The notes: generated from the letters alone by a model not told the origin. A DNA stretch of 64,000 nt from Xanthomonas vesicatoria ATCC 35937 (GCF_001908725.1 NZ_CP018725.1:2288501-2352500), one strand, 5' to 3'. Shown: positions 11,969 through 21,429, numbered from the stretch's first letter. Program-made: numbers and translations.

Positions 11969-12273
11969 CGAGAATCCTCCAATGAATGGCCTTTACTGTA
12001 GTGCACCCACACTGCCGGAGCGCGGCATGGGCAACGCCGATGTCACGGTAGGCAACGCCCGTGTGCGCCGGCCAGTGGTAGGGGCCGATTCAGCCCCGCG
12101 GTCAACCGCAGCGGCGCTGACGCGTTGCCGCTGCACGCATCACTGAACGATGCGGTCGTTTCGCTCGATGAGCCGTTACTTCAGTAACGCTCAATTGCCC
12201 GGACGCAACGATATGCTTCGCAAGCCGCCCCACGGTCGCCCCAGGCGCCCGGCCCGCCCTCAGGAGTTGTCGC
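11969..12273. other. Divergent intergenic region, M20 hydrolase / RND operon
   Basis: 305 bp that should contain both divergent promoters. A 7-2-7 palindrome at 12174-12189 is the only structured element seen. No gene is recognised. Confidence 0.6.
12174..12189. promoter_or_regulatory. Palindrome upstream of the RND efflux operon
   Basis: CGTTACT-TC-AGTAACG, a perfect 7-bp inverted repeat with a 2-bp spacer, 85-100 bp before the adaptor gene start. Size and symmetry suit a dimeric repressor (TetR- or MarR-like). No regulator gene is adjacent, so any regulator would be encoded elsewhere. Confidence 0.5.
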
Positions 12274-13512
12274 ATGTCGCGTTTTTGGAAGATCACACTG
12301 CTGGTCGTAGCGGTGCTCGTCGTGGTGTTTGTCGCAATGCGGATGATGGGCGGGGGCGATCACGGCAAGCGGGCGGACGCGCCGGATGGCAATGGCACCG
12401 AAAACAGCGGCCCGGTGCCGGTGACGGTGGTGGCGGCAACAACCCAGGACGTGCCGGTCTATGCCAGCGCGCTGGGCACGGTGACCGCGCTCAATACGGT
12501 CACGGTCAGCCCGCAGGTCGGCGGCCAGCTAATGAGCCTGAATTTCAAGGAAGGCCAGGAGGTGAAGAAGGGCGACCTGCTGGCGCAAATCGACCCGCGC
12601 ACGCTGCAGGCCAGCTACGACCAGGCATTGGCAGCCAAGCGGCAGAACCAGGCACTGCTGGCGACCTCACGGGTGAATTACCAGCGCTCCAACGACCCGG
12701 CCTACAAGCAGTACGTCTCGCGGACAGACCTGGATACCCAACGTAACCAGGTGGCGCAGTACGAGGCCGCGGTGTCGGCCAACGATGCGCAGATGCGCTC
12801 GGCGCAGGTGCAATTGCAGTTCACCCGCGTCACCGCGCCGATCGACGGAATCGCCGGCATCCGTGGCGTGGACGTGGGCAACATCGTCAGCAGCAGTTCG
12901 ACCATCGTGACCCTGACCCAGATCCGCCCGATCTACGTGTCCTTCAACCTGCCCGAGCGCGAGCTGCAGGCCGTGCGCAGCGGCCAGGCGGCGGCGCCGC
13001 TGGGCGTGGCGGCGCTGGATCGCGGCGATGCGCATGTGATCAGCGGCAACGGCAAGCTGGATGTGATCGATAACCGCATCGCCGCCGACAGCGGCACCTT
13101 CGGGGCCCGTGCGATCTTCGACAACACCGACAACGCATTGTGGCCGGGGCAGTTCGTCAACGTGCGGCTGCAGCTGCGCACCATCTCCGGCGGCACCGTG
13201 GTGCCGACCCAGGCGGTGCAGCGTGGCCCCGACGGGGACTACGTCTACGTGGTGGGCAACGACAACACCGCGCAGATGCGCACCGTGGTGCAAGGCGTGG
13301 AAGTGGACGACAGCCATGTGCAGGTCACCAAGGGCCTCAAGCCGGGCGAACGCGTGGTCACCGAAGGCCAGTTCCGGCTCAAGCCGGGCAGCAAGGTCAG
13401 CGCGCTCAAGCCCGGCGAAACCCCGCCCGAGCCGACCGAGGCCGAGCTCAAGGCCGCGCAGGACAAGCAGGGCCGCGGTGGCGGCGGCCGTCGCGGTGGC
13501 GGTCCGCGCTAA
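12274..13512 (+). CDS. RND efflux periplasmic adaptor (MdtA/MuxA-like)
   Basis: Membrane fusion protein linking inner-membrane RND pumps to an outer-membrane channel. 412 residues with an uncleaved N-terminal anchor (SRFWKITLLVVAVLVVVFVA). Features in order: beta-barrel and lipoyl half-motifs (SALGTVTALNTVTVSPQVGG, KEGQEVKKGDLLAQIDPRTL), a short alpha-hairpin (residues ~110-180), the second lipoyl half (QFTRVTAPIDGIAGIRGVDVG), and a barrel/membrane-proximal region with WPGQFVNVRLQL. The C-terminal tail is Gly/Arg-rich (GRGGGGRRGGG), unusual for the family and possibly disordered. It is first in a three-gene operon with two distinct permeases, the layout of E. coli mdtABC and Pseudomonas muxABC. 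Confidence 0.93.
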   Translation: MSRFWKITLLVVAVLVVVFVAMRMMGGGDHGKRADAPDGNGTENSGPVPVTVVAATTQDVPVYASALGTVTALNTVTVSPQVGGQLMSLNFKEGQEVKKGDLLAQIDPRTLQASYDQALAAKRQNQALLATSRVNYQRSNDPAYKQYVSRTDLDTQRNQVAQYEAAVSANDAQMRSAQVQLQFTRVTAPIDGIAGIRGVDVGNIVSSSSTIVTLTQIRPIYVSFNLPERELQAVRSGQAAAPLGVAALDRGDAHVISGNGKLDVIDNRIAADSGTFGARAIFDNTDNALWPGQFVNVRLQLRTISGGTVVPTQAVQRGPDGDYVYVVGNDNTAQMRTVVQGVEVDDSHVQVTKGLKPGERVVTEGQFRLKPGSKVSALKPGETPPEPTEAELKAAQDKQGRGGGGRRGGGPR

Positions 13513-13604
13513 CGCATAACCGCTGGCGACGGGACCTCCGTCGCCAGCGCGCGTCGGCGCTGCGTGCGCCGGCATCGATTGACGTCTTCAGCAAGGACAC
13601 CCCC

Positions 13605-16600
13605 GTGGGCTTTTCGACCATCTTCATCCGCCGTCCGATCGCCACCTCGTTGTTGATGGCGGGCGTCCTGCTGTTGGGCATCCTGGGTTACCGGCAGTTA
13701 CCGGTGTCGGCCTTGCCGGAAATCGACGCGCCCAGCCTGGTCGTGACCACCCAGTACCCGGGCGCCAACGCGACCACCATGGCCTCGCTGGTGACCACGC
13801 CGCTGGAGCGCCAGTTCGGGCAGATCTCCGGCTTGCAGATGATGACCTCCGACTCGTCGGCGGGCCTGTCCACGATCATCCTGCAGTTCTCGATGGACCG
13901 GGACATCGATATCGCCTCGCAGGACGTGCAGGCGGCGATCCGCCAGGCCACCCTGCCCTCGTCGCTGCCATACCAGCCGGTCTACAACCGGGTCAATCCG
14001 GCCGACGCGGCGATCCTTACCCTCAAACTCACCTCCGATTCGCTGCCGCTGCGCGAGGTCAACCGCTACGCCGATGCGATCCTGGCCCAGCGCCTGTCGC
14101 AGGTGCCTGGCGTGGGACTGGTGTCGATCGCCGGCAACGTGCGCCCTGCGGTGCGGATCCAGGTCAACCCGGCGCAGCTGTCGAACATGGGCCTGACCAT
14201 GGAGTCGCTGCGCAGCGCGCTGACCCAGACCAATGTCAGCGCACCCAAGGGCTCGCTCAACGGCAAGACCCAGTCCTACAGCATCGGCACCAACGACCAG
14301 CTCACCGATGCGGCGCAGTATCGCGAGACCATCATCAGCTTCGCCAACGGCCGCCCGGTGCGCCTGGCCGATGTCGCCAACGTCGTGGATGGGGTGGAAA
14401 ACGACCAGCTCGCCGCCTGGGCCGATGGCAAGCCAGCGGTGCTGCTGGAAATCCGCCGCCAGCCCGGTGCCAACATCGTGCAGACGGTAGAGCAGATCCG
14501 CAGCATCCTGCCGCAGCTGCAGTCGGTGCTACCGGCCGACGTGCATCTGGAGGTGTTCTCCGACCGCACCGAAACCATCCGCGCCTCGGTGCACGAGGTG
14601 AAGTTCACCCTGGTGCTGACCATCGCGCTGGTGGTGGCGGTGATCTTCGTGTTCCTGCGCCGGCTGTGGGCCACCATCATTCCGTCGGTCGCGGTGCCGT
14701 TGTCGCTGGCAGGCACCTTCGGGGTGATGGCGTTTGCCGGCATGTCGCTGGACAACCTGTCGCTGATGGCGCTGGTGGTGGCCACCGGCTTCGTGGTCGA
14801 CGATGCGATCGTGATGATCGAAAACATCGTGCGCTACATCGAACAGGGCAAGAGCGGGCCGGAGGCGGCCGAAATCGGCGCCAAGCAGATCGGCTTCACC
14901 GTGTTGTCGCTGACCGTTTCCCTGGTGGCGGTGTTCCTGCCGCTGCTGCTGATGCCCGGCGTCACCGGGCGGCTGTTCCATGAGTTTGCGTGGGTGCTGT
15001 CGATTGCGGTGGTGATCTCGATGCTGGTGTCGCTGACGCTGACGCCCATGATGTGCGCCTACCTGCTCAAGCCCGATGCCCTGCCCGAAGGCGAAGACGC
15101 GCACGAACGCGCCGCGGCGGCCGGCAAGACCAATCTGTGGACGCGCACCGTGGGCGTCTACGAGCGCAGCCTGGATTGGGTGCTGGCGCACCAGCCGCTG
15201 ACCCTGGCAGTGGCGATCGGCGCGGTGGCATTGACGGTGGTGCTGTATGTGGCGATCCCCAAGGGCCTGCTGCCCGAACAGGACACCGGCCTGATCACCG
15301 GCGTGGTGCAGGCCGATCAGAACGTGGCCTTCCCGCAGATGGAAGAGCGCACCCAGGCAGTGGCTGCCGCCCTGCAAAAGGACCCGGCAGTGACCGGCGT
15401 GGCCGCCTTCATCGGTGCCGGCACCATGAACCCGACCCTCAACCAGGGCCAGTTGTCGATCGTGCTGAAGACGCGCGGCGACCGTGATGGCCTGGACGAG
15501 GTGCTGCCACGCCTGCAGAAGGCGGTGGCCGGCATTCCGGGCGTGGCGCTGTTCCTCAAGCCGGTGCAGGACGTCACCCTGGACACCCGCGTGGCGGCCA
15601 CCGAATACCAGTATTCGCTCTCGGACGTGGACAGCAACGAGCTGGCCACCTGGGCCGGGCGCATGACCGAGGCGATGCGCAAGCTGCCCGAGCTGGCCGA
15701 TGTGGACAACAACCTGGCCAACCAGGGACGTGCGCTGGAACTGAGCATTGACCGCGACAAGGCCAGCATGCTCGGCGTGCCGATGCAGACCATCGACGAC
15801 ACGCTGTACGACGCGTTCGGCCAGCGCCAGATTTCTACCATCTTCACCGAGCTCAATCAGTACCGCGTGGTGCTGGAAGTGGCGCCGGAATTCCGCAGCA
15901 GCACCGCGCTGATGAACCAGTTGGCGGTGGCCAGCAACGGCAGCGGCGCGCTGACCGGCACCAATGCCACCAGTTTTGGCCAGGTGACCTCGTCCAACTC
16001 GTCCACCGCCACCGGCGTGGGCGCGCAGAACACCGGCATCGTGGTCGGCGCCGGCAGCATCATTCCGCTGGCCTCGCTGGCCGAAGCCAAGGTCACCAAC
16101 ACCCCGTTGGTGGTGAGCCACCAGCAACAGCTGCCGGCGGTGACCATCTCGTTCAATCTGGCGCCGGGGCACTCGTTGTCGCAGGCGGTGGCGTCGATCG
16201 AGAAGGCACGCGAAGACCTGAAGATTCCGAGTCAGGTGCATGCGCAATTCGTCGGCAAGGCGGCCGAATTCACCGGCAGCCAGACCGATATCGTGTGGCT
16301 GCTGCTGGCCTCGATCGTGGTGATCTACATCGTGCTGGGCGTGCTGTACGAGAGCTACATCCACCCGCTGACGATCATCTCCACGCTGCCGCCGGCCGGC
16401 GTCGGCGCGCTGCTGGCGTTGATGATGTGCGGGCTGAGCCTGTCGGTGGACGGCATTGTCGGCATCGTGCTGCTGATCGGCATCGTCAAGAAGAACGCGA
16501 TCATGATGATCGACTTCGCCATCGACGCCCGCCGCGAAGGCGCCAATGCGCATGAGGCGATCCGCCGTGCCTGCCTGCTGCGCTTCCGCCCGATCATGAT

Positions 16601-16853
16601 GACCACCGCCGCCGCCATGCTGGGCGCCTTGCCACTGGCGCTGGGCACCGGAATCGGCTCGGAACTGCGGCGCCCGCTCGGCATCGCGATCGTCGGCGGC
16701 CTGCTGCTGTCGCAGTTGGTGACGCTGTACACCACCCCGGTGATCTATCTGTACATGGAACGCGCCGGCGAGCGGCTGCGCGACTGGCGCGCGCGCCGTG
16801 CGGCACGCCGTGACGGCATGAACCCGGCGCCGACCTCGGAGCGCCCGGCATGA
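13605..16853 (+). CDS. RND efflux permease, first of pair (MdtB/MuxB-like)
   Basis: 1082-residue proton-driven drug exporter. The GTG at 13605 is chosen because AAGGA lies 7 nt upstream and the following GFSTIFIRRPIATSLLMAGV is the standard RND N terminus. Visible features: LPVSALPEIDAPSLVVTTQYPG, two large periplasmic loops, TM4 with GFVVDDAIVMIEN (the acidic proton-relay pair), and the TM10-TM11 region KKNAIMMIDFAIDARREG followed by LRFRPIMMTTAAAMLGALPLALG. A Ser/Thr/Asn-rich insert (about residues 770-810) lengthens the second periplasmic domain relative to MdtB. It lies 92 bp after the adaptor gene. Heterotrimers with the next permease are expected from the MdtBC precedent. Confidence 0.93.
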   Translation: MGFSTIFIRRPIATSLLMAGVLLLGILGYRQLPVSALPEIDAPSLVVTTQYPGANATTMASLVTTPLERQFGQISGLQMMTSDSSAGLSTIILQFSMDRDIDIASQDVQAAIRQATLPSSLPYQPVYNRVNPADAAILTLKLTSDSLPLREVNRYADAILAQRLSQVPGVGLVSIAGNVRPAVRIQVNPAQLSNMGLTMESLRSALTQTNVSAPKGSLNGKTQSYSIGTNDQLTDAAQYRETIISFANGRPVRLADVANVVDGVENDQLAAWADGKPAVLLEIRRQPGANIVQTVEQIRSILPQLQSVLPADVHLEVFSDRTETIRASVHEVKFTLVLTIALVVAVIFVFLRRLWATIIPSVAVPLSLAGTFGVMAFAGMSLDNLSLMALVVATGFVVDDAIVMIENIVRYIEQGKSGPEAAEIGAKQIGFTVLSLTVSLVAVFLPLLLMPGVTGRLFHEFAWVLSIAVVISMLVSLTLTPMMCAYLLKPDALPEGEDAHERAAAAGKTNLWTRTVGVYERSLDWVLAHQPLTLAVAIGAVALTVVLYVAIPKGLLPEQDTGLITGVVQADQNVAFPQMEERTQAVAAALQKDPAVTGVAAFIGAGTMNPTLNQGQLSIVLKTRGDRDGLDEVLPRLQKAVAGIPGVALFLKPVQDVTLDTRVAATEYQYSLSDVDSNELATWAGRMTEAMRKLPELADVDNNLANQGRALELSIDRDKASMLGVPMQTIDDTLYDAFGQRQISTIFTELNQYRVVLEVAPEFRSSTALMNQLAVASNGSGALTGTNATSFGQVTSSNSSTATGVGAQNTGIVVGAGSIIPLASLAEAKVTNTPLVVSHQQQLPAVTISFNLAPGHSLSQAVASIEKAREDLKIPSQVHAQFVGKAAEFTGSQTDIVWLLLASIVVIYIVLGVLYESYIHPLTIISTLPPAGVGALLALMMCGLSLSVDGIVGIVLLIGIVKKNAIMMIDFAIDARREGANAHEAIRRACLLRFRPIMMTTAAAMLGALPLALGTGIGSELRRPLGIAIVGGLLLSQLVTLYTTPVIYLYMERAGERLRDWRARRAARRDGMNPAPTSERPA

Positions 16854-16946
16854 GGACCGGTAGCGTCATCGCCGACCGGCACGCAGGCCCGCAGCGTCGC
16901 CGGCGCGCCTGCGCCAGTGACATCTGCTTTGGCTTTGGCCTTTACC

Positions 16947-16974
16947 GATTCCCGATTCCCGACTCCCGATTCCC
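16947..16974. repeat. Tandem heptamer array GATTCCC x4
   Basis: Four uninterrupted seven-base units (GATTCCC, GATTCCC, GACTCCC, GATTCCC) in the 133-bp gap between the two RND permease genes, ending 12 bp before the second start codon. This is the cleanest copy of a repeat type seen also at 10624, 40628 and 40707. Confidence 0.85.
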
Positions 16975-16986
16975 GGCGCCCCGCCC

Positions 16987-19900
16987 ATGAACATCTCCGC
17001 GCCCTTCATCAAGCGCCCGATCGGCACCTCGTTGCTGGCGATCGGTTTGTTCGTGATCGGAGTGATGTGCTATCTGCGGCTGGGCGTGGCGGCGTTGCCA
17101 AACATCCAGATCCCGGTGATCTTCGTGCACGCCACGCAGTCCGGCGCCGATGCCAGCACCATGGCCTCCACCGTCACCGCACCGCTGGAACGCCACCTGG
17201 GCCAGCTGCCCGGCATCGACCGCATGCGCTCTTCCAGCTCGGAGAGCAGCAGCATGGTGTTCATGGTGTTCCAGAGCGACCGCAACATCGACTCGGCCGC
17301 GCAGGATGTTCAAACGGCAATCAATGCGGCGCAATCGGATCTACCGTCCGGGCTCGGGACGCCGATGTACCAAAAAGCCAATCCGAACGACGACCCGGTG
17401 ATTGCCATTGCGTTGACCTCGGACACGCAATCGGCCGATGAGCTCTATAACGTCGCCGATTCGCTGCTGGCACAGCGCCTACGGCAGATCACCGGTATCA
17501 GCTCGGTGGATATCGCAGGCGCATCGACGCCGGCAGTGCGTGTGGATGTGGATCTGCGTGCGCTCAACGCGCTGGGTCTAACCCCCGACGATCTGCGTAA
17601 CGCGGTACGCGCCGCCAACGTGACCTCGCCGACCGGATTTCTATCCGACGGCAACACCACCATGGCCATCGTCGCCAACGATGCGGTGGCCAAGGCCGCC
17701 GATTTCGCGCAGCTGGCCATTTCCACCCAATCCAACGGACGCATCGTGCGGCTGGGCGATGTGGCCACCGTCTACGACGGCCAGCAGGACGCGTATCAGG
17801 CCGCCTGGTTCGACGGCAAACCGGCGGTGGTGATGTATGCCTTTACCCGCGCCGGCGCCAACATCGTCGAGACCGTGGACCAGGTCAAGGCGCAGATTCC
17901 CGAATTGCGCGCGTATTTGCAGCCCGGCACCAAGCTCACTCCCTACTTCGACCGCACGCCCACCATTCGCGCCTCGCTGCACGAGGTGCAGGCCACGCTG
18001 ATGATCAGCCTGGCGATGGTGGTGCTGACCATGGCGCTGTTCCTGCGCCGATTGGCACCGACGTTGATTGCTGCGGTTACCGTACCGTTGTCGTTGGCCG
18101 GCTCGGCGCTGGTGATGTACGTGCTGGGCTTCACCTTGAACAATTTGAGCCTGCTGGCCCTGGTGATCGCCATTGGCTTTGTGGTCGACGATGCGATCGT
18201 GGTGATCGAGAACGTCATGCGCCATCTGGACGAAGGCATGCCGCGTCTGGAAGCTGCCTTGGCCGGTGCGCGCGAAATCGGCTTCACCATCGTTTCGATC
18301 ACCGCCTCGCTGGTGGCGGTGTTCATTCCGATGCTGTTTGCCAGCGGCATGATCGGCGCGTTCTTCCGCGAGTTCACCGTGACCCTGGTGGCGGCGATCG
18401 TGGTGTCGATGCTGGTGTCGCTGACTTTGACCCCGGCGTTATGCAGCCGTTTTTTGTCCGCGCATACCGCGCCGGAAAACCCGAGCCGTTTCGGCGCCTG
18501 GCTGGACCGCATGCACGAGCGCATGTTGGCGGTCTATACGGTGGCGCTGGACTTTTCGTTGCGGCACGCGCTGTTACTGTCGCTGACGCCCTTGCTCTTG
18601 ATCGCCGCCACCATCTTTCTCGGCGGTGCGGTCAAGAAGGGGTCGTTTCCCGCACAGGACACCGGCTTGATCTGGGGGCGCGCCAATTCCAGCGCCACGG
18701 TGTCGTTTGCAGACATGGTCAGCCGCCAACGTCGCATCACCGATATGCTGATGGCCGACCCGGCAGTGAAGACCGTCGGCGCACGCCTGGGCTCCGGTCG
18801 TCAGGGGTCCAGCGCTTCATTCAATATCGAGCTGAAAAAGCGCGCCGAGGGCCGCCGCGACACCACCGCACAAGTCGTCGCACGCCTCAGCGCCAAGGCC
18901 GACCGCTACCCGGATCTGGACCTGCGCCTGCGTGCCATCCAGGACCTGCCAAGCGACGGCGGCGGCGGCACCAGCCAGGGCGCGCAATACAAGGTGTCGC
19001 TACAAGGCAACGACCTGGCGCAGCTGCAGGAATGGCTGCCCAAGGTGCAGGCCGCACTGAAGAAGAACCCACGCTTGCGCGACGTCGGCACCGATGTGGA
19101 CACGTCCGGCTTGCGCCAGAACATCGTGATCGACCGGGCCAAGGCTGCGCGCCTGGGAATCACGGTCGGTGCGATCGATGGTGCGTTGTATGGCGCGTTC
19201 GGCCAGCGCTCGATTTCCACCATCTACTCCGACCTCAACCAGTACAGCGTGGTGGTCAACGCACTCCCGTCGCAGACCGCCACGCCCAAGGCACTGGATC
19301 AAATCTTCGTGCCCAATCGCGCCGGACAGATGGTGCCCATCACCGCGGTTGCCACGCAGATGCCCGGGCTGGCGCCGCCGCAGATCACCCACGACAACCA
19401 GTACACCACGATGGATCTGAGCTACAACCTTGCGCCGGGCGTGAGCACCGGCGAGGCGGATCTGATCATCAAGAACACCGTGGAGGGCTTGCGCTTGCCG
19501 GACGGCATCCGCATCAGCGATGGCGGCGGCTTCAACGTGCAGCTCAGCCCCAACTCGATGGGCATCCTGTTGCTGGCGGCGGTGCTCACCGTCTATATCG
19601 TGCTCGGCATGCTCTACGAGAGCCTGATCCACCCGGTGACCATCTTGTCTACGCTGCCGGCGGCCGGTGTCGGCGCGCTGCTGGCATTGTTCCTGACCAA
19701 CACCGAGCTGTCGGTGATCTCGATGATTGCGTTGGTGCTGCTGATCGGCATCGTCAAGAAGAACGCGATCATGATGATCGACTTCGCGCTGGTGGCGCAG
19801 CGCGTGCACGGCATGGATGCGCGCGCAGCCGCTCGCGAGGCCTCGATCGTGCGCTTCCGCCCGATCATGATGACCACGATGGTGGCGATTCTGGCGGCGG

Positions 19901-20127
19901 TACCGCTGGCGGTGGGCCTGGGCGAAGGCTCCGAACTGCGCCGCCCGCTCGGCATCGCGATGATTGGCGGCCTGGTGTTTTCGCAGAGCCTGACCCTGCT
20001 CAGCACCCCGGCGCTGTATGTAATCTTCTCGTGCCTGAGCGAACGCTGGAAGGCACGTCGCGCACGTGCGCGCGCACGCCGTGCCGAACGCGCTGCGGCG
20101 CGTCGTCCGGCGGCACAAGCGCACTGA
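16987..20127 (+). CDS. RND efflux permease, second of pair (MdtC/MuxC-like)
   Basis: 1046-residue RND transporter related to but distinct from the preceding permease. N terminus MNISAPFIKRPIGTSLLAIG; LGVAALPNIQIPVIFV; TM4 GFVVDDAIVVIENVMRHLDE with the acidic pair; TM10-11 KKNAIMMIDFALVAQRVHG and VRFRPIMMTTMVAILAAVPLAVG. The C-terminal tail is strongly basic (RARARRAERAAARRPA). No outer-membrane channel gene follows, unlike mux operons that carry opmB, so a TolC/OprM-type channel from elsewhere would be needed. The short GATTCCC array just upstream may affect its leader. Confidence 0.93.
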   Translation: MNISAPFIKRPIGTSLLAIGLFVIGVMCYLRLGVAALPNIQIPVIFVHATQSGADASTMASTVTAPLERHLGQLPGIDRMRSSSSESSSMVFMVFQSDRNIDSAAQDVQTAINAAQSDLPSGLGTPMYQKANPNDDPVIAIALTSDTQSADELYNVADSLLAQRLRQITGISSVDIAGASTPAVRVDVDLRALNALGLTPDDLRNAVRAANVTSPTGFLSDGNTTMAIVANDAVAKAADFAQLAISTQSNGRIVRLGDVATVYDGQQDAYQAAWFDGKPAVVMYAFTRAGANIVETVDQVKAQIPELRAYLQPGTKLTPYFDRTPTIRASLHEVQATLMISLAMVVLTMALFLRRLAPTLIAAVTVPLSLAGSALVMYVLGFTLNNLSLLALVIAIGFVVDDAIVVIENVMRHLDEGMPRLEAALAGAREIGFTIVSITASLVAVFIPMLFASGMIGAFFREFTVTLVAAIVVSMLVSLTLTPALCSRFLSAHTAPENPSRFGAWLDRMHERMLAVYTVALDFSLRHALLLSLTPLLLIAATIFLGGAVKKGSFPAQDTGLIWGRANSSATVSFADMVSRQRRITDMLMADPAVKTVGARLGSGRQGSSASFNIELKKRAEGRRDTTAQVVARLSAKADRYPDLDLRLRAIQDLPSDGGGGTSQGAQYKVSLQGNDLAQLQEWLPKVQAALKKNPRLRDVGTDVDTSGLRQNIVIDRAKAARLGITVGAIDGALYGAFGQRSISTIYSDLNQYSVVVNALPSQTATPKALDQIFVPNRAGQMVPITAVATQMPGLAPPQITHDNQYTTMDLSYNLAPGVSTGEADLIIKNTVEGLRLPDGIRISDGGGFNVQLSPNSMGILLLAAVLTVYIVLGMLYESLIHPVTILSTLPAAGVGALLALFLTNTELSVISMIALVLLIGIVKKNAIMMIDFALVAQRVHGMDARAAAREASIVRFRPIMMTTMVAILAAVPLAVGLGEGSELRRPLGIAMIGGLVFSQSLTLLSTPALYVIFSCLSERWKARRARARARRAERAAARRPAAQAH

Positions 20128-20526
20128 GGTTTCGCAACGACCGACCGCATGGCCCGGCGTTGCGCCTTCAGTGCGCGCCGGCAGCGGCAACGCAGAGGCG
20201 CCGTCTGCGTGTCGCTCATGGCCTGGTACTACGACGCGTGCGCAAGCAAGCGCATGCGCCGGCATTGCGCATATCTGTGGATATCCCCATACCCGCCTGG
20301 CGCGGCCGCTTCACCGTCGGCGTTCAAGCGATCGCGACTACTGCATGCCGCCGCGCGGAGAGGTAGGCAGCGTTTGCTGCGGTGCATGCCAGCCGCCCGG
20401 CAATGCATGCAGCGATCTCGACCTGTAACCGGACCTGATGGCCGACGACAGAGGCCTGGTCTTAACTGGACAGGACCGCATACAGGACTCCGCGCCGTCG
20501 CCCACTTGCTTACCAAAGGACTGCCC
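20128..20526. other. Intergenic region, RND operon / VOC gene
   Basis: 399 bp without a credible reading frame. It should contain the promoter of the VOC gene. No hairpin with a T-run is seen after the RND operon, and nothing else is recognised. Confidence 0.5.
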
Positions 20527-20955
20527 ATGCACATCACGCCCTATCTGTATTTTGAAGGCACCTGTTGCGCAGCCTTTGCGCACTACCAGCGCGTACTGGG
20601 CGGCGAACTGATGCTGACCACCTACGCACAAATGCCGCCGCACGCTGGATCGCAAGTCGCGATCGACGCTGCCGCTGCGGACCTGGTGATGCACGTGACG
20701 CTCGCTGGATCGGATGGCCCACGGCTGATGGGCTCGGACATGCCACCCGGCCAGCGGCTGCAGGGTGCCAAGCCGGTATCGGTCGGACTCGGGTTCGACG
20801 ATACCCTTGAAGCCGAGCGCGCGTATGCGGCCTTGGCGGAAGGCGGTCAGGTCCAGATGCCGTTCGGCGAGACCTTCTGGGCGGAGGGCTTCGGCATGTG
20901 CACCGACCGCTTCGGCATCCAATGGCTGGTCAACGGCCGTGACCGGAGCCTCTGA
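20527..20955 (+). CDS. VOC family protein (PhnB/glyoxalase-like)
   Basis: 142-residue single-module vicinal-oxygen-chelate protein of the PhnB type. Start MHITPYLYFEGTCCAAFAHY, then RVLGGELMLTTYAQMP; C-terminal MPFGETFWAEGFGMCTDRFG followed by IQWLVN is the diagnostic PhnB ending. AAAGGA lies 7 nt before the ATG. Such proteins form domain-swapped dimers with a metal or substrate pocket, but the function of most is unknown. It is the first of three VOC-fold genes in a row (the second broken, the third of the HglS type). The name PhnB does not imply a role in phosphonate use. Confidence 0.88.
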   Translation: MHITPYLYFEGTCCAAFAHYQRVLGGELMLTTYAQMPPHAGSQVAIDAAAADLVMHVTLAGSDGPRLMGSDMPPGQRLQGAKPVSVGLGFDDTLEAERAYAALAEGGQVQMPFGETFWAEGFGMCTDRFGIQWLVNGRDRSL

Positions 20956-20987
20956 TTACACGCTACTCCACCCCGCAGGAGACCCGC

Positions 20988-21379
20988 ATGGTCACGCAAA
21001 TCTTCATCAACCTGCCGGTGGAGCCGCTGCCGCGTCAGATCGCATTCTTCACCGCCATGGGCTTTGAATTCGATCCTGTTACACCAACGAGAATGCCACT
21101 TGCCTGAATCTCGGCGAGAACATCTTCGCGATATTGCTGGCCAAGCCATTCTTCCAGGGTTTCAGTCACCAAGGCATTTGCGATACGGCCAATGCTGCAG
21201 AAAGCGTCACTGCCTTGGCGGTGAGTAGCTCCGCCGTGGTCGATGCGCTGGGAGCAAGACCCGCGCAGCCGGTGGGCATGTCTGCGGCGAAGCAAAATGA
21301 TGGCGTCGTGTATCGACACGGCTCAGACCCGGACGGCCACCTCTAGCAGGTCTTCCGCAGCAGCGGCGCGCCGGGCTGA
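20988..21379 (+). pseudogene. Broken VOC/glyoxalase gene (frameshift plus nonsense)
   Basis: Starts as a normal VOC protein (MVTQIFINLPVEPLPRQIAF, FTAMGFEFDP) but shifts frame near 21075-21083 and hits TGA at 21105. Homology resumes in the other frame (TNENATCLNLGENIFAILLA, then KPFFQGFS), consistent with loss of one base. That second frame then meets TAG at 21344 in GHL*QVF, where relatives have an aromatic residue, so TGG to TAG is the likely change. The frame finally ends at 21379. The first stop alone leaves a 39-residue peptide. Two independent lesions argue for a true pseudogene and against a sequencing error. Confidence 0.85.
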
Positions 21380-21429
21380 CGCGCGCCGGTGACGCCGTGC
21401 TATTGCCGCCGTACCGCGCGCGGCGCGTG

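Noticed and set aside
13140..13604. Extension of the first RND permease into the adaptor gene
   Set aside because: It overlaps the adaptor in a different frame. The GTG at 13605 with a ribosome binding site yields the standard RND N terminus.
14529..16553. 674-codon frame opposite the first RND permease
   Set aside because: Antisense shadow; His/Gln/Arg-rich nonsense sequence, whereas the plus strand encodes a complete RND transporter.
18441..20366. 641-codon frame overlapping the second RND permease
   Set aside because: Same-strand shadow in another frame, without domains and with Arg/His-rich composition.
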